DNA of 44,111 bases from a virus: IMG/VR virus record IMGVR_UViG_3300050191_000196, positions 1 through 44,111 of that record; one strand, 5' to 3'. The notes beneath the pieces are model-generated. The model was not told the origin of the DNA. It made no database searches and saw nothing but the letters and a program-made list of their open reading frames with translations. The translations under genes were made by a program, and so were the position numbers. Positions 7,932 to 14,081 of the stretch are shown here, in pieces (positions within the stretch are counted from its first letter, which is position 1; each line of letters starts with the position of its first letter).

Positions 7932-9643
7932 CGGCCGCTGCTGCGAAGGTTCAGGCCATCTCCGCGGCCGGGCCCGTTGTGTCGGGCTCCGGGCTCAGTA
8001 TCCGCACGCTGCCCCGGGTGGCGCTCCACGCTGCGCCCTGGAATGCGCGGACTTCGTTTGATGAGGACGCGATGAGGGGGCTGTGCGCCTCCATCCGGGA
8101 GCATGGCATCCTGGTACCGCTGATCGTGCGGCCGCTGCCCTTGCCGCATCTGCACAGCTCGAAGGAGGCCGACGCCGACGTCGACGGCTATGAAATCGTG
8201 GCTGGGCACCGCCGCTTCCTCGTGGCCTCGGAGCTGAAGATCGAGGAACTGCCCTGTGACGTGCGCAGGCTGAACGATCAGGAGGCGCGGGAGATTGCGC
8301 TGACCGACAACCTGCAGCGCTCCGACCTTTCGGCGCTCGAAGAGGCGGAAGGTTATCAGCAGATGTTCCAGCTTGCGGGCGATGCGGGTCGCAAGCTTAC
8401 GCCGGCCGATGTGGCCGCGAAGGTGGGCAAGCCTGAAGCGCATGTGCGGCTGCGGCTGCGCCTCTTCTCCGCCGAATCTCAGGTCCGCGAGGCGCTGCGC
8501 GCCGGATCGATCCAGCTGGGGCATGCTCTGGAGCTCGCGCGGCTGGAGCCGGCAGTCCAGAAGCAGCTCCTTCATTGGTTGCTCTTCGAGCAGTATGGCG
8601 CGGGCGCAGAGTCGAAGACAAAACGCAGGGACGTCCCGAGCCTCGCGGAGCTGAGACGGCATATTCAGGATGAGATTCTGCTCGATCTCGCCAAGGCGCC
8701 TTTCTCAACCAAAGATCCGGAGCTGGTGAAAGCGGCCGGCACCTGCGTCGACTGCCCGAAGCGCACCGGCAACAGCCGGCTGCTTTTTGCCGATGTCAAG
8801 CAGGGGAGCCTCTGCACGGATCCGCCCTGCTACGCGCAGAAGCTGGCGCGGCATATCGATATCGCCGTCGAGGAACTGACGGCGAAGGGGACGAAGGCCG
8901 TTCGCATCTCCGAACACTGGGGGCGTGCGAAAGGTCTCAGTGCGGACGTGCTGACCTCGCAGCAATACATGGAGCTTAGCTCCCGCGCCATCAATCCGAC
9001 GCAGCCGTGTCCGTCGCTTGCCGTCGGCATTTACGTCGACGGATGCAGCCGCGGGAAGCAGCAAAAGGTCTGCCTCGACCAGAAATGCAAAGTCCATCAC
9101 CCGGCGTATACGCGCAGCGCGGCCGGGCCCGCCGACAAGGCGCGCAAGGCGAAGGCGGCTGTAGAGAAAGCCTGCCGGCGACGCATCTTTGAGCAGGCAG
9201 TGAAGCGGCTCGAAACCAACGTCTCCGTCGAGGAGGCTGGTCCGCGGCTGCTGGCGCTCCGGATGATGGAGGCGAACCGCAACGGCCTCGTCGCGCTGAC
9301 CGATCTGCTGGGCTGGCCGAAGGGTGTCGCGGCGTATGACGGCTCGAAGAAGCTGGCGGCGGAGCTGCTGAAAGTCTCGGCCGGCCGCGCCATCGCCATC
9401 GGCCTGCTCGCTTCCGTCGTCGATCAGCTGACGGTGCATGAGTATGCGCTCGGCAATAAGCCCGAAGATCTGCACGCAGTGGCTGACCAGCTCGGCGTCA
9501 AAGTGGCGAAGGTGCGCGCGGCGGTCACCGCCGAGTTTGCCGCGAAGAAGAAAAAGGCGCCCGTGAAAAAACAGCGCGGCGAGGATGCCGTCTTTGGCCA
9601 GAAGGCCGCAAGGTCTCGAAAGAAGCAGAAGGCGGCCGCATGA
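7928..9643 (+). CDS. ParB/RepB/Spo0J-family protein with C-terminal zinc-binding part
   Basis: A 571-aa protein from ATG 7928, which overlaps the previous stop. The ParB N-terminal domain spans residues about 25-125 (IREHGILVPLIVRPL, YEIVAGHRRF at 89-98, TDNLQRSDLSALEEA at 126-140); the GHRRF motif corresponds to the CTP-binding GxRR box. A KorB-like HTH lies near 157-180 (LTPADVAAKVGKPEAHVRLR). Cysteines 273, 276, 296 and 301 may bind zinc. No ParA partner is present, so segregation in the usual sense is unlikely; lone phage ParB-like proteins are thought to act in genome handling, silencing or as nucleases. The Lys/Ala-rich tail is basic. Confidence 0.88.
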   Translation: MTAAAAKVQAISAAGPVVSGSGLSIRTLPRVALHAAPWNARTSFDEDAMRGLCASIREHGILVPLIVRPLPLPHLHSSKEADADVDGYEIVAGHRRFLVASELKIEELPCDVRRLNDQEAREIALTDNLQRSDLSALEEAEGYQQMFQLAGDAGRKLTPADVAAKVGKPEAHVRLRLRLFSAESQVREALRAGSIQLGHALELARLEPAVQKQLLHWLLFEQYGAGAESKTKRRDVPSLAELRRHIQDEILLDLAKAPFSTKDPELVKAAGTCVDCPKRTGNSRLLFADVKQGSLCTDPPCYAQKLARHIDIAVEELTAKGTKAVRISEHWGRAKGLSADVLTSQQYMELSSRAINPTQPCPSLAVGIYVDGCSRGKQQKVCLDQKCKVHHPAYTRSAAGPADKARKAKAAVEKACRRRIFEQAVKRLETNVSVEEAGPRLLALRMMEANRNGLVALTDLLGWPKGVAAYDGSKKLAAELLKVSAGRAIAIGLLASVVDQLTVHEYALGNKPEDLHAVADQLGVKVAKVRAAVTAEFAAKKKKAPVKKQRGEDAVFGQKAARSRKKQKAAA

Positions 9644-9939
9644 TCGATCGCGTCGTGGTGCAGGAGAATGTCGCGCAGGCGTGGCCCGCGGGTGTCTGTC
9701 ACTACTGCGGCATCGCGGATGCCGCAGTCGACGGGGACCGGGTCTGCTGGCTGGGGCGGCAGCGCAACGTCTGCAATCGCGTGGGATGCGTGCGCCGGTT
9801 TTCGGCCGATGTCAACGCCCGGGTCCGCGCGCTCGATCGGCCGAAGCGCAAGCGGACGCCGGCGGAGATTCACGAGATCAAGATCGAGGAACGCCGTGCG
9901 CGCCGGCGGCAGCAGCGCGGGAAAGGCAAGGTCGCATGA
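9640..9939 (+). CDS. small Cys-rich phage protein
   Basis: A 99-aa protein overlapping the end of the ParB gene (ATGA). It carries CHYC near residues 20-23 and two more cysteines (VCNRVGC) near 45-50, a likely four-Cys zinc knuckle, followed by an Arg/Lys-rich helix (IKIEERRARRRQQRGKGK) that probably binds nucleic acid. No named family is recognised. Its place in the overlapping early operon supports it as a true gene. Confidence 0.7.
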   Translation: MIDRVVVQENVAQAWPAGVCHYCGIADAAVDGDRVCWLGRQRNVCNRVGCVRRFSADVNARVRALDRPKRKRTPAEIHEIKIEERRARRRQQRGKGKVA

Positions 9940-10184
9940 GTCCGCGTACAGGTTCGGTGGTCTCGATTTCGGTGGGTCGCGATGATGCGCGCATGCTGCG
10001 TCCGGGAACGCTCCGGCGCTGTCCCGCGCGGAGGGCGACGGATCAACCACGGTTTTCGGTCTCGCCTCCCTACGTGATGACCTGGATCGTTCTTTCGATG
10101 ATCTGCCTGGCGGTGATCGTGGGCGTGCCGCTCGGCCTGTGGGTGCTCGGCAGGCTGGCGTTCGCGGCAGTTATGGGTAAGTAA
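9936..10184 (+). CDS. small single-pass membrane protein
   Basis: An 82-aa protein from ATG 9936, overlapping the previous stop by ATGA. The first half is polar and basic; residues about 47-78 form one hydrophobic segment (MTWIVLSMICLAVIVGVPLG onwards). An internal ATG at 10076 would give a minimal 36-residue membrane peptide. The frame is also open upstream inside ParB, but that part is a shadow. Function unknown; small early membrane proteins in prophages often act in superinfection exclusion, which is only a guess here. Confidence 0.6.
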   Translation: MSPRTGSVVSISVGRDDARMLRPGTLRRCPARRATDQPRFSVSPPYVMTWIVLSMICLAVIVGVPLGLWVLGRLAFAAVMGK

Positions 10185-10213
10185 GCAGTAGTCATAGTAA
10201 GGAGGAGGTTAGT

Positions 10214-10519
10214 TTGGCGCAGGAAAAGCAGGCTAAGTTAAAGTATGTGATCGTTCGCACTTACTCAGCCGGCGTCTTTGCGGGTACTCTCGCATCGCGC
10301 GACGGCAAAGAAGTGGTGCTCACAGATGCGCGGCGGCTCTGGTACTGGGCCGGCGCGGCATCGCTCTCGCAGCTCGCAGTCGCGGGAACGTCCCGCCCGA
10401 AGGACTGCAGATTTCCGGTTGCCGTGCCCTCGGTCACGCTCACCGAAGCCATCGAGATCCTCGACGTTACCCCGGCGGCTGAGGACTCGATCAAGGCTGT
10501 GCCGGTATGGCAGAGCTGA
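10214..10519 (+). CDS. DUF6948 family phage protein
   Basis: A 101-aa protein starting at TTG, supported by the strong ribosome site AAGGAGGAGG a few bases upstream. The sequence fits the DUF6948 family found in phages and mobile elements: YVIVRTYSAGVFAGTLASRD near residues 11-30, then RRLWYWAGAASLSQLA (41-56) and LTEAIEILDVTPAAEDSI, ending VPVW. The family has no assigned biochemistry. Its last 13 bases overlap the start of the Gly-X repeat ORF, so the two are co-translated. Confidence 0.82.
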   Translation: MAQEKQAKLKYVIVRTYSAGVFAGTLASRDGKEVVLTDARRLWYWAGAASLSQLAVAGTSRPKDCRFPVAVPSVTLTEAIEILDVTPAAEDSIKAVPVWQS

Positions 10520-10809
10520 TCCGCGCCGGGTCCGGGTCCGGGGACGGGTACGGGGACGGGTACGGGGACGGGTCCGGGGACGGGTCCGGGTCCGGGTCCG
10601 GGGACGGGTCCGGGTCCGGGTACGGGGACGGGTCCGGGTACGGGTCCGGGTCCGGGTCCGGGTCCGGGTCCGGGTCCGGGTCCGGGTCCGGGTCCGGGGA
10701 CGGGGACGGGTACGGGTACGGGTCCGGGGACGGGTCCGGGGACGGGGACGGGGACGGGTACGGGTACGGGGACGGGGACGGGTCCGGGTACGGGTACGGG
10801 GAGGAATAG
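10507..10809 (+). CDS. Gly-Ser/Asp/Tyr dipeptide-repeat protein
   Basis: A 100-aa ORF: seven ordinary residues (MAELIRA), then 91 residues of strict Gly-X alternation where X is only Ser, Asp or Tyr, then EE and stop. Codons are almost fixed: GGG for Gly, TCC for Ser, GAC for Asp, TAC for Tyr. The start overlaps the DUF6948 gene. The reading frame stays open through 91 repeat codons and ends cleanly, and proteins of this low-complexity kind recur near DUF6948 genes in phages as far as I recall, so translation is plausible. It would be flexible, acidic and aromatic, with a phase-separating or adhesive character. The alternative is a pure DNA repeat that happens to be open. Confidence 0.55.
   Translation: MAELIRAGSGSGDGYGDGYGDGSGDGSGSGSGDGSGSGYGDGSGYGSGSGSGSGSGSGSGSGSGDGDGYGYGSGDGSGDGDGDGYGYGDGDGSGYGYGEE
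10528..10800. repeat. degenerate hexanucleotide tandem repeat GGG(T/G/T)(C/A)C
   Basis: 273 bp built from the hexamers GGGTCC, GGGGAC and GGGTAC, about 45 units in mixed order with no other variants seen. Runs of one unit (for example nine consecutive GGGTCC near 10639-10698) alternate with mixed parts. The G-tracts of three to four every six bases on the plus strand could also form G-quadruplexes. Length is likely variable by slippage. Confidence 0.95.
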
Positions 10810-10904
10810 CTTTGGCCGAAGAAGTCACCATCATCGGCTGAGCCCTGGGCGCTGACCCCGCTAACACGCTTTACTCCCTAAACGTTCGGGGAAGAGGTCT
10901 GTCT

Positions 10905-11384
10905 TTGAAAGCGCTCTCGTTATGGCAGCCCCACGCACAGGCGATCGCGCTTGGGCTGAAGCGTTGGGAAACCCGCGACTGGCCAACGCGCTACCGTGGG
11001 CCGCTCGCGATCCACGCGGCGCAGCGGCCGTGGAAGGATGCCGGTGAGTGGCACCGTGAAGCGCGGCAGCGGATCGACCGATCGATCGCGCAGTATGGGC
11101 CCGTGAACTGGGCCTTCGGCGCGGTGGTCTGCGTCGCCGACGTCGTCGACTGCGTACGTACGAGCGAGCTGCGGCGATGGCTCGACCCGATTGCCGCCTT
11201 CTGGGGTGACTTCTCGGACGGCGCGGAAGGCAAAGGCCGCTGGGCCTTCACTCTGACCAACGTGCGCGTGCTGCCGCAGCCGGTTCCCTGGCGCGGTCAA
11301 CAGGGATTCTTCGACGTGGATCTGGACGGCATCGCGATGGCTCGCGATACCGCGACGCTCCCGCTGTTTCCGGTGGAGGGGTGA
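10905..11384 (+). CDS. ASCH domain-containing protein
   Basis: A 159-aa protein from a TTG start, chosen because the family begins MKALSLWQPHAQAI at exactly this point and GGGGAAGAGG precedes it. The ASCH fold (residues 1-135) shows LKRWETRDWPTRYRGPLAIH and a late RWAFTLTNVR strand. ASCH proteins bind RNA or modified nucleosides; some act as amidohydrolases on N4-acetylcytidine. Phages carry them often, of unknown purpose. Its stop shares one base with the next start. The 95 bp before it (10810-10904) hold only a nine-codon reading after the repeat ORF. Confidence 0.88.
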   Translation: MKALSLWQPHAQAIALGLKRWETRDWPTRYRGPLAIHAAQRPWKDAGEWHREARQRIDRSIAQYGPVNWAFGAVVCVADVVDCVRTSELRRWLDPIAAFWGDFSDGAEGKGRWAFTLTNVRVLPQPVPWRGQQGFFDVDLDGIAMARDTATLPLFPVEG

Positions 11385-11731
11385 TGAAGCCGATAACGAG
11401 GTATGTGTGCGGACTGCTGTTCGACGATGAGGGACAAAGACTCGCTCTGATCCAGAAACGGAAGGGACCAGAGGCCGTCGTCGGCCGCTGGAATGGGATC
11501 GGCGGCAAATGTGAAACGGGATCGGCGGGTCAGCACGCCTTCAGCTCCGAGCATCTCGCTCTGGTGAAAACGATGGAGGAGGAAGAGGTCGCCGTGTGGC
11601 CACTGACCGCCGAGAGCTGGTCGGTACTCAATGTGATGCCGAATCTGCGCTGGATTGTTCCGCTGGCGAATGGTCATAAGGACGATCATGTCTGGATTTA
11701 CGAGGTCATCGAAAAGGAAGTCTTCGCGTGA
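11384..11731 (+). CDS. Nudix-hydrolase-like protein with divergent Nudix box
   Basis: A 115-aa protein. The start TRYVCGLLFDDEGQRLALIQ and GRWNGIGGKCE match the Nudix fold's first strands and loop, and TMEEEEV supplies the acidic helix. The classic box G-x5-E-x7-R-E-U-x-E-E-x-G-U is only partly kept: the Arg-Glu pair appears replaced and the usual Gly near the end is Val. It may hydrolyse modified nucleotides weakly or be a binding-only relative. ATG 11384 overlaps the ASCH stop; a GTG directly before is an alternative. Confidence 0.72.
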   Translation: MKPITRYVCGLLFDDEGQRLALIQKRKGPEAVVGRWNGIGGKCETGSAGQHAFSSEHLALVKTMEEEEVAVWPLTAESWSVLNVMPNLRWIVPLANGHKDDHVWIYEVIEKEVFA

Positions 11732-12006
11732 GCGGGAACCGCAAGCCGTGGGACCTGACCTCGACGCACGCGCTCGAAGGCGCGGCGGAATGGGTGCGCA
11801 AACGCGCGGACGCGACGCTGGTGCTGATCGTGCGCGGGAAGGACTACGTCTTCGTCGCCGCGCCGGAAGTGACGCCCGAGCAGGCCTACGACGCGGCGCT
11901 GTTCACCTTGCCGGATGCGCTCGACGGACTGCGCGTGGAACGGAAGAAGCGCGAGGAGGCGGCCACGCGCAAGAGGGCCGCGGAGATTGCGGGATTGCCG
12001 CGATGA
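11728..12006 (+). CDS. hypothetical phage early protein
   Basis: A 92-aa protein starting at GTG 11728 inside the previous stop (GTGA). Residues 20-60 suggest an alpha/beta fold (WVRKRADATLVLIVRGKDYV, then FVAAPEVTPEQAYDAAL); the C-terminal 30 residues are a charged helix. No family is recognised. The tight overlap with both neighbours supports it as real. Role unknown. Confidence 0.65.
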   Translation: MSGNRKPWDLTSTHALEGAAEWVRKRADATLVLIVRGKDYVFVAAPEVTPEQAYDAALFTLPDALDGLRVERKKREEAATRKRAAEIAGLPR

Positions 12007-12185
12007 GAAAGCCGCAGGGGCGCGAGGTTGGGGCGCGGCGGCTCCGCTGGGCGGCCTTCGTGGTGATGCTGGCAGTGTTGTTCTACCTCGAGCAGTGGTT
12101 CGGGGATATGGCGATGGGCGCGGGCGTCGGCCTGTGCTGCCTCGCGGGGCTCGTGGGACTCACGCTGGGAATGGAGAGACCGTGA
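12003..12185 (+). CDS. small two-helix membrane protein
   Basis: A 60-aa protein from ATG 12003 overlapping the preceding stop. A basic start (about 15 residues) is followed by two hydrophobic stretches: WAAFVVMLAVLFYL near 16-29 and GAGVGLCCLAGLVGLTLG near 39-56. An inner-membrane hairpin is expected. The frame continues upstream as a shadow of the previous gene. No function can be given. Confidence 0.6.
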   Translation: MRKPQGREVGARRLRWAAFVVMLAVLFYLEQWFGDMAMGAGVGLCCLAGLVGLTLGMERP

Positions 12186-12628
12186 CGTTTTTTAGCCAAT
12201 GGATGGACCGATGGCGGAGGCGCAACGTCGCGGCCATCGGCTATCGCTTCGGCGATGCGCCGACGTCGGAGGAGATGGCTGCGGCCTACGCGGCTGAGCT
12301 CGGAGGTGCGCCGCCGGCTGAACTGGCCTTCGCCCAGGTAACGCCGCTGAGCGCCGCACAGACGCAACGGCTGCTGAAGCTGGTCGAGGAATGCGGCGAG
12401 GTTGCGCACGGCGCGCTGAAGATCCTGGCGAGGGGCTACGACGACTGCGTTCGGGGCGGCAGGGGACCGACGCGGCGGACGCTGCTTGAACGCGAGGTTG
12501 CCGATTTGTCGGCTGCCGTGTCGGCGCTCTACCGGCCGGGTGAGCTGCAGCTGCGTGAGGTTCGATTCTGGGAGCGCCGCAAAACGGCGTCGACGACAGG
12601 CAGCGTGGAGAGAACGCGGGGCCAGTGA
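12182..12628 (+). CDS. MazG-like nucleotide pyrophosphohydrolase family protein
   Basis: A 148-aa protein from GTG 12182 (GTGA overlap). Residues about 59-120 match the all-alpha NTP pyrophosphohydrolase pattern: LLKLVEECGEVAHGALKIL gives the E-E-x2-E metal motif, and LEREVADLSAAVSAL supplies the second E-x3-D helix. Phage MazG-like proteins hydrolyse (d)NTPs or house-clean alarmones during infection. With the Nudix-like and ASCH genes it forms a nucleotide-metabolism cluster. The N-terminal 50 residues are not recognised. Confidence 0.75.
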   Translation: MTFFSQWMDRWRRRNVAAIGYRFGDAPTSEEMAAAYAAELGGAPPAELAFAQVTPLSAAQTQRLLKLVEECGEVAHGALKILARGYDDCVRGGRGPTRRTLLEREVADLSAAVSALYRPGELQLREVRFWERRKTASTTGSVERTRGQ

Positions 12629-13614
12629 ACAGCGAAGACCGGCGGACCCTCCGCGTCCGGGACAAGCGGAAACCGGGGCACTGCTGGCAGGATAACGAGC
12701 TCTACGACGTTTTCCAGCCGGTGATCGGGGCGCAGGCGACGCATATTTTCGCTGCGATGACCCGCTGGGCTTTCGGGCATCGGGTGGAGATGGGCGTGCG
12801 CGAGATTGCACTCGAATCCGGGACCAGCCGCAGCACGGTGCAGCGCGCCATGCTGGCCATGGAGAAGCTCGGGATGCTGCGCATTGCCCGGGGCAGCGGT
12901 ACGGCCGCGTCGGCCTACGATCTGCTCGATCTCAAGGAGTCGGCCGTCGCGCTGGGCGCGGAATGGAACGCGCAGCGGTCGTCGCATGTCCTGGCTCCGG
13001 AGCGTGCGCGAATGCTTCGGGCTGAACTGAAGCGTAGTGTCCCCCAAGGGGACACTACCAACTGTGGAAATCTCCCTGTGGAAACCACCGTTAGTGTCCC
13101 ACAGGGGGACAGTAGTGGGACGCTAGTGTCCCAAAAAGAGGGGTCTAGTGTCCCACACAGAGACCGCATATCCTCTTATAGGACAAAACACAAAACTACA
13201 AGACTACCCTCCCCTACCCCTCCCTGCGAGGGAGGGGCGCGGCGCGCGGACTCCGACTCCGCAACTTCCGGGCTACGACCCCGGAGCGCTGGCGATGGGG
13301 AAAGGCACCGAGCGGACTCCGACTCCGCAACTTCTGCGCTCCGACCGCAGATCGATGCCGTGATGCAGGGCTGCCGCTTCTCGGCCAAACGTCTGCGCAA
13401 TGTGATTGCCGAGCAGCTGCAGGGCGCTGTGGATCGTGGAAAGCCGGCGGCGTCCGCGTCGCTGCGCATGATCGAGCAGTGGAAGCGGTTTTGCGCAGGC
13501 CGGGCGCTGCTGCGCTACGACTGGGGTGCGGCGAAATTCTTCGCGGAGGGCCACTGGGACGAGGATTCCGAGCAGTGGCCGTGGAATGAGCGCATGACGC
13601 GGAGGCGCCTGTGA
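12625..13614 (+). CDS. phage replication initiator (O-like) with embedded origin
   Basis: A 329-aa protein from GTG 12625. Residues about 20-105 form a winged-helix domain (VFQPVIGAQATHIFAAMTRW, then EIALESGTSRSTVQRAMLAM and LGMLRIARG) like phage and plasmid initiators. Residues about 135-245 are a low-complexity linker encoded by iterons and repeats: SVPQGD occurs twice and ADSDSATS twice. The C-terminal part (about 248-329) is helical and probably recruits helicase or host factors. Lambda O has the same arrangement, with origin iterons inside its own gene. No phage helicase follows, so host DnaB loading is expected (inference). Confidence 0.75.
   Translation: MNSEDRRTLRVRDKRKPGHCWQDNELYDVFQPVIGAQATHIFAAMTRWAFGHRVEMGVREIALESGTSRSTVQRAMLAMEKLGMLRIARGSGTAASAYDLLDLKESAVALGAEWNAQRSSHVLAPERARMLRAELKRSVPQGDTTNCGNLPVETTVSVPQGDSSGTLVSQKEGSSVPHRDRISSYRTKHKTTRLPSPTPPCEGGARRADSDSATSGLRPRSAGDGERHRADSDSATSALRPQIDAVMQGCRFSAKRLRNVIAEQLQGAVDRGKPAASASLRMIEQWKRFCAGRALLRYDWGAAKFFAEGHWDEDSEQWPWNERMTRRRL
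13035..13200. other. putative phage replication origin: iteron cluster plus AT-rich tract
   Basis: TAGTGTCCC occurs exactly four times on the plus strand (13035, 13092, 13124, 13146) and once inverted (13049-13057), with two one-mismatch inverted copies (13106-13114, 13117-13125). The first pair makes a 10-bp-arm palindrome at 13035-13057. Directly downstream, 13165-13200 is markedly AT-rich against GC-rich surroundings, like a DNA unwinding element. Position inside an initiator gene matches lambda-type origins. Confidence 0.7.
13217..13334. repeat. hairpin and 23-bp direct repeats in the initiator linker
   Basis: CCCCTCCCT-GCG-AGGGAGGGG is a perfect 9-bp hairpin at 13217-13237. It is followed by a 23-bp direct repeat starting GCGGACTCCGACTCCG at 13246-13268 and 13312-13334. 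The unit encodes ADSDSATS each time and preserves the frame. It may be an inserted dispersed repeat or part of the origin. Confidence 0.75.
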
Positions 13615-14081
13615 GGCCGCGCAAAGTGCTGCTGCTGCTCGATGACGAGGAGACGCGCCGCCGGGTGCGGGTTTTCGTTCTCCAGACGCGCGGGAAATAC
13701 CGCGTGCTCTGCGGCGCGAAGCTGCCGCGGCTGCGTTCGGCGCGCGTGGAGGACCTGCTCTGCCGGGCGAAAGTGGCCATCGTCGACCAGGCGCGCGGCG
13801 GAGTGCAATTGTGCGCGAAGCTGCAACGCATGCTGACGGGCATTCCGGTCCTGCATCTCGCGGGGCCCGACGGGCTGCCGAAGACGACAGCCGCCATCGT
13901 GCGCCGGCGCAATCGAAGAGACGAAGGGGAGATGGCTGGTTTCCTCAACGATGTGCGGATTTTAGCGACGCGCAGGCGTGGCCCGAAAAAGGGCACACAC
14001 GCGTCATCGCAAAAGAAGCCTGCGGGCAGCGTGCGACCGCGAAACGAAAAATCCGGACGCGAACGGAGCCGCCGCACGTGA
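13611..14081 (+). CDS. degenerate response-regulator receiver-like protein
   Basis: A 156-aa protein from GTG 13611 (overlaps the previous stop). Residues 4-95 follow the CheY fold: KVLLLLDDEETRRRVRVFVL gives strand 1 with acidic pair D11/D12, AKVAIVDQ places D59 at the usual phospho-acceptor strand, and GIPVLHLAGPDGLPK resembles strands 4-5 with a late Lys91. The switch Thr/Ser appears lost (LHLAG). The 60-residue tail is basic and may bind DNA. No kinase is encoded nearby. It may be a phosphate-independent regulator or a decoy; both are guesses. Fold assignment from pattern only. Confidence 0.55.
   Translation: MRPRKVLLLLDDEETRRRVRVFVLQTRGKYRVLCGAKLPRLRSARVEDLLCRAKVAIVDQARGGVQLCAKLQRMLTGIPVLHLAGPDGLPKTTAAIVRRRNRRDEGEMAGFLNDVRILATRRRGPKKGTHASSQKKPAGSVRPRNEKSGRERSRRT

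Noticed and set aside
9424-10050. 208-codon minus-strand ORF opposite ParB end
   Set aside because: Mirror of the overlapping early operon; no ribosome site or domain.
10278-10841. Plus-strand ORF rich in Arg-Val/Arg-Gly
   Set aside because: Out of frame with both DUF6948 and the Gly-X protein and without a ribosome site.
10265-10867. Minus-strand ORF rich in Arg-Thr/Arg-Pro
   Set aside because: It is only the reverse reading of the hexamer repeat and its neighbours.
13035-13334. Possible CRISPR array
   Set aside because: Repeats are 9 bp or two 23-bp copies, in mixed orientation and irregularly spaced inside a coding gene; no cas genes.
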